A stretch of DNA of 64,000 nt. Source: Shinisaurus crocodilurus. Lineage: Eukaryota; Chordata; Lepidosauria; Squamata; Shinisauridae. Both the position numbers and the translations under genes were made by a program. Every line of letters starts with the position of its first letter. Position 1 is the stretch's first letter. The DNA is taken from positions 286,972,272 to 287,036,271 of the forward strand of contig CM037879.1 of the NCBI GenBank assembly GCA_021292165.1, read 5' to 3'. This document shows positions 9,831-20,129 of this stretch, piece by piece. Under the pieces are notes generated by a model, which was not told the origin of the DNA, made no database searches, and was given only the letters and a program-made list of their open reading frames with translations.

Positions 9831-11304
9831 CCGACCCATTGGTTTGACAGATATCCACAGAGTGTCTCAGGGCCAGTCTAGGCAATTTGCGAAATAGGCG
9901 ACTGATTTCATGTATTTCTCTCTTTTCCCTCAAATAGCCGTAGTTGCGGGGGTTCAGTGTCGGTAATACCGCGGGCCTTCTAGTTCATAGGCAGAAACTG
10001 GTCAGCACAGCAGTCGCTTGGAAGGGTTTGGGGCCCAGTCAGTCTGTGGAATGTCATGACCAACGTGAGCTCATCACTGTCAGAGTTCTCAGGGGAAAGC
10101 AGGCGGGAGTCGAGTTGTCTCCCCCCTTCCAGCTGCAATTTCGACCTCGCAGAGATAGGAGCTGGCAGCCTTCTCTGGGAACTTCAGGAGAGGGGAGGGG
10201 TGGTTTGCAGAGGTGTCACTTGGGTTGAAACCTCACCCCTGAAGGGTAGAAACATGCAGGTGGGATAGGGGCCTTGTGGGTGGGCCAGTTCCCTTGTCGA
10301 TTAGTGATTTGGAAGGAGATGACCAACACCTTCGCTAGTTCTAAGTCAGTGCTTAGCCTCCAGAGCCTTTGCTAGGAACATCTCTCTTGTCTTCCCTGTT
10401 TGCATCTTTCTGTTTGGATCTATCACTAACTGAGCTATTGGGAGCACTCTGTACATCAGCTCTACCTAATTTGAACTCTCTTCTCTTCGGACTTATACTG
10501 TCAAGAACCCGCCATGAAAACGACTGTCGTACTTTTCATAGACGGTGCATTCTCGTGGCTATGGATGTGTCTTCATCGAGGAGCCCAGAGCCCAGCTGGC
10601 TTGGGGCTAATTCCTGACTTCTGGACATTCCTATAGCCTCGACCCCTGTGGTGTAGAGATTCCAAGGCTGGGAGCTCTGGACACTGGAATCTCTGCATGT
10701 GGGGAAGTACTTTGGACCCAAGTCTGATCTTGTTTTGGACCCTTATTATCGAGGGGACTGGACTCACGGTACCTAGAGTGCCCAACCCCAGTGGGGGTGT
10801 ATATGGTGGTTCAGGTTCTCTTCTAGAAACCCTTCCCCTGCCTAACAAGCAATAGGGCTCAGATCCTTCTCCTGTCACAAGAGCAACTAGGAGTTGTTTA
10901 GATCCTATGGCCAAGAGTCGCAGCACCCTAGAGGTTCCAATGCAGCGGCAAAGTCGGATCTGATCTCTTGTGGGAGTTCCTGGGCAAGTCAGGCCTGTTT
11001 CTAGGATCCCTTCCCTTGTCTGAGGAGCATTTGGGATTGGCTCCAATGATCCTTCCCTTGTCTGAGGAGCAGCAGGAATTGGCTCTGGTCCCTTACCTTG
11101 GGGTGGAATGTTGGGGAATTTGGTCCCTAAGAGATGTTCCAGTCCCCCTACCTTGATGTGGAACAATTTCAAGAGCCTGTAGCAAAACGCCATCAGCTAT
11201 TTGATTTCTGAAGACTGTAAGCCTTAAGCTTGTGCCGTGGGATATGCTGTAATAAAAGGATCTCACTGATTTGGAGTTTCCGGTGTCAAAGTGCTAGAAT
11301 GTGT
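9831..11304. other. Intron, unassigned, possible LTR-like block
   Basis: Contains internally repeated TCCCTTCCCTTGTCTGAGGA units near 11008-11070 and an AATAAAAGGATCTCACTG segment near 11251. That could be a polyadenylation region of a decayed LTR, but no TG..CA termini, second LTR or target duplication were found. No supported gene. Confidence 0.3.
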
Positions 11305-11700
11305 GATTGTAGGACCGGGCCCCCGATTGCAGGACCGGGCCCCCGCGCCGGCCGCACTGGTCCTGTTGTGTCACTTCTGGCACGGCGGAAGTGACATGAC
11401 GGGACCCTGCTCCGGTGCGCTGGACTCCCGCGCTATGTTTTTTGGCGGGGGAAACCAGGGCAACAGGGCTGTTTAAGCCCTGTTGCCCTGGTTCCCCCCG
11501 CCAAAAACATAGAGCAGGGGGTCCAGCGCACCAGCCGCGCTGGAAGTGACACGCCGGAGGACCAACCAGCTCGACCAGCGCCGGCAGCTCAAGCGGTGCG
11601 GAGAATGCTCCGCGCCGCTCAGAAGATTGAGCTCGGGCGGCCGCCGCGGCGGAGAAACAAGCCGCGGAGAGCCACGAGCCAACGAAAGGTTCGAGTACCA
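11305..11700. mobile_element. GC-rich long palindrome
   Basis: A near-perfect inverted repeat is centred near 11474. GCTATGTTTTTTGGCGGGGG and AACCAGGGCAACAGGGC face GCCCTGTTGCCCTGGTT and CCCCCGCCAAAAACATAG. Outer blocks GGAAGTGACATGACGGGACC and GTCCAGCGCACCAG match the 48690 element. Non-autonomous. No flanking duplication resolved. Confidence 0.65.
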
Positions 11701-12748
11701 CCCATAGAAGCAGGCTGCAAGGGTGAAGAGGAGGAGCGACTCCAGCCATGGCCACCCTTGACACCAGCATTGACTTCATCCAAATCTGGTTGCGTTCCTG
11801 CTGAGACATGGCCTTCAGCTCCCCTGCGGATTGATTTTGTCGGTTAATTATTCAATTTATAGGCTGCCCTTCGGCAGCACCGCTAGTCCCCAGGGAAGCT
11901 CACAGGTCAGCCTGCCCCCCCCCTCAGCTCCACCTGCAACCTTTCCAACATGTCCTAACCTCTCCATTTTGCGCGCGTACGCTTCTTTTGCAGCCCAAGT
12001 GGGCCGGCAGATCTCACCCCTGAAGTGGAAGCTTTTTGGGGAGGGATGAGACAAAGAAAATCAGCGCATTTGAACCTGAAGGGGCTCTCGACGGCCCGCT
12101 AACATGCAGCAGCTGTTCCCAGGAAATACAGCGTGTGGGATCTGCCAGCTCTTGTGATGAATTAATATTTGAAGCTGCCGTTCCTTTATGCGGCCCGGAG
12201 CATGAATGAGCCGGCATAAAATACTTGTAGCGCGCACGTTCTTTCCCCCCTTTCTTTTCTCCCCTCTTTCCCCCTTTTCTTTCCTTCTCTTTTTGGTGGC
12301 AAATGAAACCCCCTTTTTTAATGCTTCTTTGAAGGGGGAGGGAATGCACAGCCACCTGAAAACAGCAAAGCATGGAGAGATGAAAAACCCCTTCAACGTA
12401 ATTAGATGATTAAGTAGCTTTTAAGCCCGGGACCTAACAGATTTGTTATCTGGAGTTGCTCTTTTTACATTCCAAGCTTTTATTCTCTTCTTACCGCCTT
12501 CCCTCCCTTCTCCCCTCCTCTTCCCTCCCCCCGCCACACCACCCGGCTTCGTTCCTCCCTGCACAAAGCCAAAATCCCTTTCAAGGCCCTGAACAAGATA
12601 CTGTTCATCTCACACGGCGAAAGAAACATGTGCACACAGAAAGAGGCTTAATTCTTTATCCCATCAATTCAAACCAGCAATATACGCCAGCAACACCGGA
12701 GCGGCGGCGGGGGGGGGGCAGTGATGGATCTTTGGAAGCAGTGGTGGG
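11701..12748. other. Intron, candidate conserved noncoding stretch
   Basis: Sequence from about 12050 to 12480 has no recognisable repeat and carries a pyrimidine-rich run at 12241-12300 plus GTAATTAGATGATTAAG. It may be a conserved element. No exon seen. Confidence 0.3.
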
Positions 12749-12829
12749 AGAGAAGGCCATAGTTCAGTGCTAGAGCGCCTGCTTTCCAGGCAGACGGTCT
12801 GAGGTTCAGTCCTGGTAGCTCCAGGTCGG
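12749..12829 (+). mobile_element. tRNA-derived SINE, 5' part
   Basis: ATAGTTCAGTGCTAGAGCGC (A-box region) and GAGGTTCAGTCCTGG (B-box region) form a tRNA-like head. It is interrupted after CAGGTCGG by a MITE and resumes at 13028. Confidence 0.7.
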
Positions 12830-13027
12830 CAGTGGGGGCTGGTGATGCCTATGTCGGGGTGGTGGTGGTCCTTATCCATTGCATCTTTTATTTTGAGCTT
12901 TATAGGAGCGATCCTTGGTGCTCCATAGTAGTGAACCTAGTTTGGGGGGGGGGTTGGAGTTCAGCACCATGGATAGCTCCTCTAAAGCTCAAACAAAGAG
13001 CTGACATAGGTAGGGCTGTACCCCCTG
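12830..13027. mobile_element. hAT-like palindromic MITE inside a SINE
   Basis: It starts CAGTGGGGGCTGGTGATGCC and ends GGTAGGGCTGTACCCCCTG, with a central palindrome about GTTCAGCACCATGGATAGC. Flanking 8-mers CAGGTCGG (12822-12829) and CAGGTAGG (13028-13035) differ by one base and restore the SINE when joined. That fixes the family as an 8-bp-duplicating (hAT-type) element. Confidence 0.75.
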
Positions 13028-13135
13028 CAGGTAGGGCTGGCAAAGAATCCTGCCTGAAACGCTGGAGAGCCACCGCTGCCAGTCAGTGTCGACCATACTG
13101 AGTTCGATGGACCATGGGACAGCTTCCTACATCCC
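13028..13135 (+). mobile_element. tRNA-derived SINE, 3' part
   Basis: GGTAGGGCTGGCAAAGAATC, CTGGAGAGCCACCGCTGCC, GTCAGTGTCGACCATACTGA and GGGACAGCTTCCTACAT follow the order seen in the intact copy at 33708-33890. Confidence 0.7.
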
Positions 13136-13459
13136 TGATGCCTGTGGGTGCCACCGTGGCCATGCTGAGGCAGCCACCAGGTTCCCTATGAGAGTGAAGA
13201 CAGCGGTTTTATTTCTCCATTCTTCCGCCTAGGGGGAAAACCAGCCTTGGCTTGGCCCCCCAAAAATGGCTGGAGGAGGGGACGTCCATCCCTTACCAAG
13301 GACCCGTGGTGCAACAGGGTCCCTGGCGAGAAGTGGGAGTTCTTCCTTTCCCAGCCATTTTACTGATGGTAAAAGGCAGCTTCCTAAGTCCCCGCTGGGT
13401 CTCTCTCCCCTTCCCGAGGGCCAAATGAGATGCAAGGACAACAGCTACGCTTCTTCTGT
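13136..13459. other. Intron, no gene seen
   Basis: Unassigned. The apparent open frames on both strands have no recognisable protein similarity. Confidence 0.35.
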
Positions 13460-13728
13460 AATCACTGGAACTCTCTCCCGAGTGACCTCCGCCATCCCCC
13501 TCTCTGCTGAGCTTCCGCCGCTCACTAAAAACTTGGCTATTCAGGCGGGAATATGGGGTGGGCTAAGATTTTAAAATTTTATACTGTTTTAATGTATTTT
13601 AATGGAGAAAAATGTTTTAATGTATTCTATTCTGTTTTATCTTCTGTACATCGCCCAGGGTGGCCGGTTCACCGGCCAGATGGGCGATAAATAAATGCAA
13701 ATAATAAATAAATAAATAAATGTGTCTG
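13460..13728 (+). mobile_element. L2 LINE 3' end
   Basis: It matches the last coding part and UTR of the L2 at 50462-53389: GAGCTTCCGCCGCTCACTAA, GGCTATTCAGGCGGGAATAT, and the GTACATCGCCCAGGGTGGCC and GGCCAGATGGGCGAT hairpin, ending in (AAAT)n. Confidence 0.9.
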
Positions 13729-13794
13729 CCTTGCCCGTGTAGGAAATGGGGTAGGGAGAGGAGGTCTGATTTTATCACGAGGAGTTCTGGATGG

Positions 13795-14111
13795 ACTCAT
13801 TATCCCATCAGCCAGAGCAGCCAGGCTGGTGGGGACTAGGAAGAGGGCCTTCTCTGTGGCGGCCCCCAAGTTATGGAACTCCCTCCCTAGTGACCTTCGC
13901 CATGCCCCCTCCGTGATGAGCTTCTGCCGCACATTAAAAACATGGTATTTCAGGTGGGAATATGGGGTGGGTTAGGATTTTAAAAGAATTTTTTATACTG
14001 TTTTAATTATCATGTTTTATTGTATTATTTTAATTGTACATCGCCCAGGGTGGCCGGGTGGCCGGCCAGATGGGCGATTAACAAATATAATAAATAAATA
14101 AATAAATAAAT
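13795..14111 (+). mobile_element. L2 LINE 3' end with target duplication
   Basis: A 5'-truncated L2 starting near TATCCCATCAGCCAGAGCAG. It is flanked by GAGGAGTTCTGGATGG (13779-13794) and GAGGAGTCCTGGATGG (14112-14127), a 16-bp target-site duplication with one mismatch. It ends in (AAAT)n. Confidence 0.92.
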
Positions 14112-14443
14112 GAGGAGTCCTGGATGGGTGAGGGGTGCTGGACCCTCCCTCTCCCAATGGCCATTTGCCCAGTCAGATAAAGCCCAGTTCTGATACTGGA
14201 AGTCAACCGAACCTGGAGAAAAAGACCAGGGGGGGGGAGAGTTTCACTTCGCCTCACCCATGTGCCCCTTCGGAACTGAAACCCGGAGGATTCCTGGAAC
14301 ATCCTTGTATAACATAACTTGTCTATTTGGGTTTAAAAAAATAAAACAACAACAACAACAACAACAACAACCCAAAACGTACACATTATTTATGGGAGAA
14401 AAGGGCATCTTTTAACATTTTCTTTTCATTATCTATTACGGTA
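14112..14443. other. Intron with CAA repeat
   Basis: A (CAA)n tract lies near 14344-14371 after an A-rich run, probably the tail of a decayed retroelement. No gene seen. Confidence 0.4.
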
Positions 14444-14828
14444 GGTGGTCACTTATGAATCAGAAAAAAAGAGGACATGTATCACCAAAAGAAGAGGACA
14501 AAAGGGGGCGGCAATTTGCAAACAATTTGCATGTGCTCAGTTACCTGCATAGATGCAAATTTAGACATAATTACTGTAATTTAATTAGAAATACATCTCA
14601 CTGTAGTGTGGAAGACTGTGACCAGGTGAGCTGTGTGCCTGCCTGGTCATTCTGCCGCTCAGGTGTTAACTGTGGATGGGCAACAGTTCTGATGGCTCTT
14701 TAGCTTTCAACTGGAATTGGACTGGGCGGCCCTTCAAATAGAGGACACCCCCAAATAGAGGACAGTCCTCTGGCTGCCCTTCAAATAGAGGGCAGTCCTC
14801 TGTAAAAGGGGACACGTGGTCACCCTAC
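14444..14828. mobile_element. DNA transposon relic (TAGGGTGACCA ends)
   Basis: The right edge reads GACACGTGGTCACCCTA, the reverse of TAGGGTGACCACGTGTC. The left edge, GGTAGGTGGTCACTTATGAA, is a decayed match. Internal AAATAGAGGACA units repeat. The 57203-57560 element has the same terminus. Non-autonomous, no transposase. Confidence 0.55.
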
Positions 14829-14949
14829 ATTACAGGAACATACCAGAAGCCACTTTGCCCTCATCTCTCATCCCCAACTATTCAACTGGATCCCAACTGA
14901 TGAGTCAATGCCATCTCTGCTTCATTGATCCGTGGGCAACGCCATCCAC

Positions 14950-15397
14950 TGTGGCTGCTCGTAACCCTCTGAACTCGGAGAATTGTGGGCATCCAATGGA
15001 AGGCGGGAAGAGCGCGGAGGCAAGGATTGCCTCGTGCTTCCCTCGCCCTCCAAAACACTTAGATGTCCAGTTTTGGCTGTCCAAGTGTTTTGCCCCTTTC
15101 TTGTGAGGCGGAGCGGCCAAGGCACCACTGGGATTCCTTGTATCCCGATGGAGCCTCACTCCTTCCTTCCCTTCCCCTTTGGAATGCCTGCCCCCACAGT
15201 GCCGGCTCCGAAATTGGTCTTCCATCTTCTTCAGAGCTACAGCCAGTGCAGAAGAAACCGGCTGCGAGGGCAGAGGGAGGGCGCTCCGAAGTTGAAGCCC
15301 CAGCTGCGATCCCAGAGTGCTTTTCCGAGGTTGGAGCTGGGTCTCCAACCTTTCTTATGGCCTGCCAGACAGCGTCTACTGGCCATAGGATTGCCCC
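14950..15397. repeat. Unclassified GC-rich repeat, long copy
   Basis: Same block order as 3521-3851: CGTAACCCTCTGAACTC, CAAAACACTTAGATGTCCAG with inverted CTGTCCAAGTGTTTTG, then AGGTTGGAGCTGGG and GGCCATAGGATTGCC. About 450 bp. A minus-strand open frame across it is incidental. Confidence 0.55.
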
Positions 15398-15408
15398 CTA
15401 ACTGAACT

Positions 15409-15770
15409 GATTTTATTTATTTATTTATTTTATTTATTATATTTATCAATCGCCCATCTGGCCGGTCACCCGGCCACCCTGGGCGATGTACAATTAAAAT
15501 ACAGTAAAACACAATAAAATATAATAATTAAAACAATATAAAATATTATCATTAAAAACCTAACCCACCCCATATTCCCGCCTGAACAGCCATGTTTTTA
15601 ATGCACGGCGGAAGCTCATCACGGAGGGGGCATGGCGAAGGTCACTAGGGAGGGAGTTCCATAATGTGGGGGCCGCCACAGAGAAGGCCCTCTTCCTAGT
15701 CCCCACCAGCCTGGCTGCTCTGGCTGATGGAATAAGGAGAAGGCCGTCCGTGGCAGACCTAGCATTTTAA
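15409..15770 (-). mobile_element. L2 LINE 3' end
   Basis: Antisense L2: a TTTA tail, ATCGCCCATCTGGCCGGTC and CACCCGGCCACCCTGGGCG hairpin, then the reversed 3' coding part to GAAGGCCGTCCGTGGCAGAC. It is 5'-truncated at nearly the same place as the 13795 copy. Confidence 0.92.
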
Positions 15771-17003
15771 TGTATAGTGCTAGTTTTTAGAGGTTCCGGA
15801 CCAATTTATTGAGTTATCCCACTTATCCCAGGAAGGTATTGACTTACAGGTGGCCACAGGGGGCAGACCCCTTAGCTTTTGGGCAACCACCCCTCAGCTG
15901 CTGTCTTTAGAAGGCTTTGGAGGAGTCATTCCTTGTTTAGAAGAACTGGGCAAGTCAGCAGGTGGGGACTGTGGATTTCCAAAAGTTCCCCCCTACCCTT
16001 TCATCCATAGTTCAAGCACTGATCTTGAGATGATAGCAACAGCTCACAAGAATTCAGACCTTTCATTATGCTTATTGGAGCATGACGAATCCAAAGGTAG
16101 GCACACGGTTACATGATCTTAACACTGCCATAACCTATCGCTCTTCCTCTTCCTCCTCTTCATAATAAACATAACACCCCTAACATGGTTCTTCCTTTGT
16201 ATATTTGAGCAACATCCTCTTTTTCCAGCCCAGTATAAATAACCGCAGTTCCTCCAACGAAGCAAGGAGTTGCCAAGTGATTTTTTTTAATAAAAAAACA
16301 ACAACAACAGCCGGGTCAATTTTCAAGAGCTGTCGTAACGGGAAATTGTACGTCAAGGTGAAGTATTCCCGTCACAAATCATCCCGCCATATCGTCAGCC
16401 TGCTTTGATTGAGTTCAACGCCGGAAGCATAAATATTCTTGCTTTATTGCCAAGCTGAGGATTTTTAACAAGACACAAACATGGCTTTCCAAAGTCTGGG
16501 CTATTTGCGAGCACTGGCAATTTGGGTTTTAATCAGAGTAATGAGCGAAAATGGACTAATCTGCTTTTATGTAGAACAAGGCACTCCGTGCTTTGGCTTC
16601 CCGCTCCATGTTCTTGCAAAACTCGAGCTGAAACAAAATCCTGCACAATATCAAAACTCTGATTAATCTTTTTATCATTTGTTTCCAACTTGGATGCCAG
16701 TGACAAAATCTGACTTCAGAATTAGTGATTTCGGAGTTTGCAATATGATTGCTCAAATTATTTTGAGAGGTCAAATTAATGAGGGCCGCATCATATCTTT
16801 GGTAGTTGAGTTAAACATACTGTGGAGTATAGACTACAATTGCACACCCGCTGTTCGATACTTTCAAATTCTGTCTGCTGCTGCAAAAAGTATTTGGATG
16901 ACAAATACAGATGTCAGATATCAAATATTTGCCAAGTATCCACAAATCAAGAGAATATTTAGAGAGTATTTACCAAGAAGAATTCTGCAGAGAACTGGAT
17001 GGG
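15771..17003. other. Intron, candidate conserved noncoding stretch
   Basis: About 16200-16990 is free of recognisable repeats and A/T-balanced, with CATAAATATTCTTGCTTTAT and AGTGATTTCGGAGTTTGC. Open frames here show no domain. A regulatory element is possible, not shown. Confidence 0.3.
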
Positions 17004-17364
17004 AGGGGCGGGGCGGCTGGTGTCTCCAACGTCATTGGGTTGTGAATCCACTCCAAGCTTCAGTCTGAACTTTAAAGGAGCTATCTAGGCCTGTGGCTTA
17101 CGCTGGCTCAGCCTGTCTGAGCGTGGAAAGCTAAGCAGGGTCAGGCCTGGTTATTACTTGGATGGGAGACCCCTCCTCTAATTTCCTGCACTGAGCAGGG
17201 GGTTGGACTCGATAGCCTTGTAGGCTCCTTCCAACTCTATGATCTATGAGATCTATGCTGCTGAACCTATTTTGGGGATTGTGTTCAGCACCACTGGATA
17301 GCTCCTTACAAGTTCAGGCTGAAACCTGGAGTGGATAAACAGCACCACTGACATTGGAGCCCCT
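17004..17364. mobile_element. hAT-like palindromic MITE split by a 5S SINE
   Basis: The left part ends at TTAAAGGAGCTATC and the right part resumes CTGCTGAACCTATTTTGGGG. Joined, they match the 1803 and 38838 family. The 5S-derived SINE at 17088-17257 lies between them, so the MITE is the older element. Confidence 0.7.
17088..17257 (+). mobile_element. 5S rRNA-derived SINE with CR1-like tail
   Basis: The head GGCCTGTGGCTTACGCTGG, then GAGCGTGGAAAGCTAAGCAG, GGTCAGGCCTGGTTATTACT and TGGATGGGAGACC follow vertebrate 5S rRNA, including its internal promoter region. The tail GGGGGTTGGACTCGATAGCC, TTGTAGGCTCCTTCCAACTC, TATGATCTATGA matches CR1 3' ends. It is a dispersed SINE, not a working 5S gene: the 3' half of 5S is replaced. 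Confidence 0.88.
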
Positions 17365-17879
17365 GGCCTCCCCTAGGGGAGGGGATTGCTTTTGTGCCAC
17401 AACCCAATGCTGAAAAAGTTTCCCTACTGCATGCTACCCCCATAGAGCCCACCAACAGCATTTTTAATGGGCGTTACGAGAATTTCATTTCTGCTCGCAA
17501 AACATGCGAGCATGGCCTGTTCACAACCCCGACCATGAGCACGAGCAGGAGAGAACACATTCTCGGAAAATGTTCACAAATTCACCAACATCCAATGCCT
17601 GCTTTCGAAAGATACACTTAAAAAAAAGAAAAGAAAGAAGAAGAAGCCATTTCACGCTTTAATCTATGGGGGAAGTTTGTGCAAATTTCAGGGGGTTTGT
17701 GTAACTTTCATGTACGATCGTGTGTCATTTTGCACAATTTTCCTCTTCACGGAAAAACGAACAGAGATTGCAACCACCATGAGCGCAAATCAAGGAGAGA
17801 GGAGCAGTGAGCCAAAGTTCAGAAAATCTGGGTGAACACGAACATCACTTGTTTGCATATCCCTGGTTTTTCATATTAT
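17365..17879. other. Intron, no gene seen
   Basis: Unassigned, with an AAG-rich run near 17620-17645 and an A/T-rich stretch after it. No coding signal. Confidence 0.35.
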
Positions 17880-18006
17880 TTATTTATTTATTTATTTATT
17901 ATATTTATACCGCACCTTTTTTCCTGCAAGGAACCCAAGGCGGCTTACATAATCCTCCTCCTCCTCTCCACTTTATCCTCACAACAACCCTGTGAGGTAG
18001 GTTAGA
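17880..18006 (-). mobile_element. CORE/MIR-like SINE, 3' part
   Basis: Antisense tail: TTTATTTATT run, CCTGCAAGGAACCCAAGGCG, CTCCTCCTCCTCTCCAC and AACCCTGTGAGGTAGGTTAG. The tRNA-like head is missing. Confidence 0.8.
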
Positions 18007-18257
18007 AACCCACGCCTCCCCTTAATAAGCTCCCCTTAAGTTCTTCCCCCATTCCCCTTAGCTCCCCACATTTATTTTATTTTTATTTTTTTATGATCAA
18101 TGCTGTATTAGTTTACTGTGTTTTCTTGATTGTACCCCATTCTGGGATTATTTTATAATAAATAAAAGAAATAAAAGAAATCATGTCCTGTGCTCCCCTT
18201 AGAAGGGTACACATAGAAAGCATCCCTCAGAAAGTCCCTGACTTTTAGCCTTCCTAC

Positions 18258-18372
18258 CTCAGGCAGTTTGACCCGTCCTTCTGCAAAGTGGCAAATAAGG
18301 GGTTCGTGAGTGCAAAGGTGACGATATTTGCACCAGTGGCACCGATATGGGCTCTCCACACAAGACAGGCAC
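18258..18372 (-). CDS. PLXNA4: PLXNA4 internal exon (second PSI domain)
   Basis: A 115-bp exon read from 18372 to 18258: one base finishing a split Ser codon plus 38 codons. The acceptor is CTGTGCAG before GTGCCTG and the donor is GTAGGA after GAG. It encodes [20 protein letters not shown], then [18 protein letters not shown]. The dense cysteines (C-x2-C, C-x2-C, C, C) are the disulfide core of a PSI (plexin-semaphorin-integrin) domain, which spaces the extracellular modules. The sequence matches what I recall of the second PSI domain of plexin-A4. Intron phases agree with both neighbours: it completes TC+G from the 21274 exon and ends on a codon boundary before the 4388 exon. The donor is weaker than those of the other exons. 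Downstream, a 13.9-kb intron follows. Confidence 0.95.
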
Positions 18373-18420
18373 CTGCACAGAAAAGAAAAGAGAGGAAAAT
18401 CGAGAGACTAAACACGCAAA

Positions 18421-18432
18421 GTTGTGTGTGCG

Positions 18433-18471
<39 letters not shown>

Positions 18472-18477
18472 GTGTTT
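18421..18477 (+). repeat. (GT)n microsatellite
   Basis: A GT/GC dinucleotide tract of about 55 bp, 50 bases on the upstream (acceptor) side of the 18258-18372 exon as the gene is read. It could vary in length between individuals. Confidence 0.95.
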
Positions 18478-18629
18478 TAAAATTTCAAAGCACAGAGAAA
18501 AACCCAACAGATTATTTCCTAGGGGAAAGAAAAGGAAATATCTTGTAAGAAGTGAATGCTGCAATTATTTAATTATCTCACATAACTCAACTATTCCCAC
18601 TGGCCTCAGAAAGCATTCATAGAATAGAT

Positions 18630-18947
18630 CAGGGGTGTTGAACCTCTTTCATCCTGAGGGCCGGATTCCATTTTGGAGAAACTCTCGGGGGGGGGGCACA
18701 TTCCAGTGGTGGGCGAGGCTGAAGGCAAAAGGGGCGGGGCCAAAATACCAAAAACACCAGCATATTTTAGCTTAAAGCTTTTACTCCCAGTAAGAACTTT
18801 AAGCCACCATTTAGAATGGGGGGAAAGCTGCACAAAAGCTGGGAAACCACCAAATGATTGGTAGCTGGGGAAAGGGGCCCTGGTGTATTGGGACTCCAGG
18901 TGGGATGGATGTAGCTCCCAGGCCTGAGGTTCTGCTCTGCACCCCTG
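18630..18947. mobile_element. hAT-type non-autonomous element
   Basis: Ends CAGGGGTGTTGAACCTC and GAGGTTCTGCTCTGCACCCCTG are inverted repeats typical of hAT elements. Flanks GAATAGAT and GTATAGAC are a decayed 8-bp duplication. No transposase. 318 bp. Confidence 0.7.
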
Positions 18948-19032
18948 GTATAGACAATCGAGTCAAATTTTGGCAAAATTTAGAATGATAAGTTTCAAGG
19001 TACTAGCCCTCATAGAATGCTGAGGAACATGT

Positions 19033-19222
19033 GGGCTCAGGGGAGTCTGGTGACTCCTATTTTGGTGGGGTTCCTAACCCATTGCAGGTTTCATTTGGAG
19101 CTTTGTAGGAGCTATCCATGGTGCTGAACTCCAACCCCCCCCAATAGGTTCACCACCTATGAAGCTCCAAATAAAACCCGCAATGGATTAGGAACCCCAC
19201 CAAAATAGGAGTCAGCGGCTTC
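19033..19222. mobile_element. Palindromic hAT-like MITE
   Basis: A diverged relative of the 1803 family. ATTTTGGTGGGGTTCCTAAC pairs with GTTAGGAACCCCACCAAAAT-type sequence at the other end, about a core with GCTATCCATGGTGCTGAAC. Confidence 0.65.
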
Positions 19223-19926
19223 CACTGTGTGGGCTCGGAAACCAGAGGGTAGACTCCAGGGTTCACAGCCTCTCTCTCACGGCAGCTTCTTATGCCTCAC
19301 CCACTGCCTTGCTGATAAACACTTGCCCCAACTCAAATGTCAGCCTATACACATCAGAAACAATTCTGCCATTATCACCAATGTTGTATACTCATTTAAA
19401 AAAGAAGAAGGAAAAAAAGGCTGGTGAACCCCCTGGGTTATTTCTATACCATTGCTATTCCTGATGCAAATCCAGGCACACTTCAACTACCTCCCCTCCT
19501 CAAAATCTCTCTCTACTTCAATCCCCCTTAGACGCCGCTGTTCTTTAAATTGATAACAAGCGCCTGCTCTGATAAATCAAATTAAAAATGGATAGTGTAT
19601 TACAGTTTGTCAAGTCAGAAAGCAAAACACACCATACATATTTAAACACCGGCATCTCCGGGTTGCAGAAGTCGGGGGTTTGTGTGTGTATTGCTCCCTG
19701 TTTCCACCTGCACTGCTGCTTGTCAGAGCAGTGGAAATGTGGAAATCGGATCTGGCATGGCTTACGAATTGCCAAAGTGACGCACATCTCTCTTCTTGAT
19801 GCATCTCAGACTGAGCTTCACATGGCAAGGACAGTCGCTGAATGCACACCTGGTTTTGGAGCAGCAAACATGGGGAAGGGGTAGAAAAAATGCTGCATCT
19901 AAACACACAATAGGCACACCCTCCGG
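19223..19926. other. Intron, no gene seen
   Basis: Unassigned sequence, partly unique-looking (19440-19900). Apparent reading frames on both strands have no recognised domain. Confidence 0.35.
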
Positions 19927-20065
19927 CAGGGCTGGGCAACTTGTGGCTCTTCTGATGTTTTGGCCTACAACTCCCATGTTTCCTCAACCATTGGCTATGC
20001 TGGCTAGGACTGATGGGAGTTGTAGGTCAAAACATCTGGAGGGCTACAAGTTGTACACCCCTGCC
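19927..20065. mobile_element. hAT-type palindromic MITE
   Basis: Ends CAGGGCTGGGCAACTTGTGG and CTACAAGTTGTACACCCCTG are inverted. The interior GGCCTACAACTCCCAT and ATGGGAGTTGTAGGTC is shared with the other tack-shaped MITEs of the window. Confidence 0.75.
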
Positions 20066-20129
20066 TGAGTAAGCCACGAGGGCTTCCCCCAGCACATGTC
20101 TATTGTACACCCACACACACACACACACT

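Noticed and set aside
10573..11193. 206-codon minus-strand open frame
   Set aside because: Built from repeated TREG.LEPIPNAPQ-like units that mirror a short DNA repeat. No domain, no splice support.
11294..11809. 171-codon minus-strand frame
   Set aside because: It covers the GC-rich palindrome; long frames are expected in such composition.
14905..15405. Overlapping 147- and 140-codon frames on both strands
   Set aside because: They lie in a dispersed GC-rich repeat (also at 3521) and have no domain.
17088..17257. Functional 5S rRNA gene
   Set aside because: Only the 5' part and internal promoter region resemble 5S. The 3' half is replaced by a CR1-like tail, and there are several dispersed copies.
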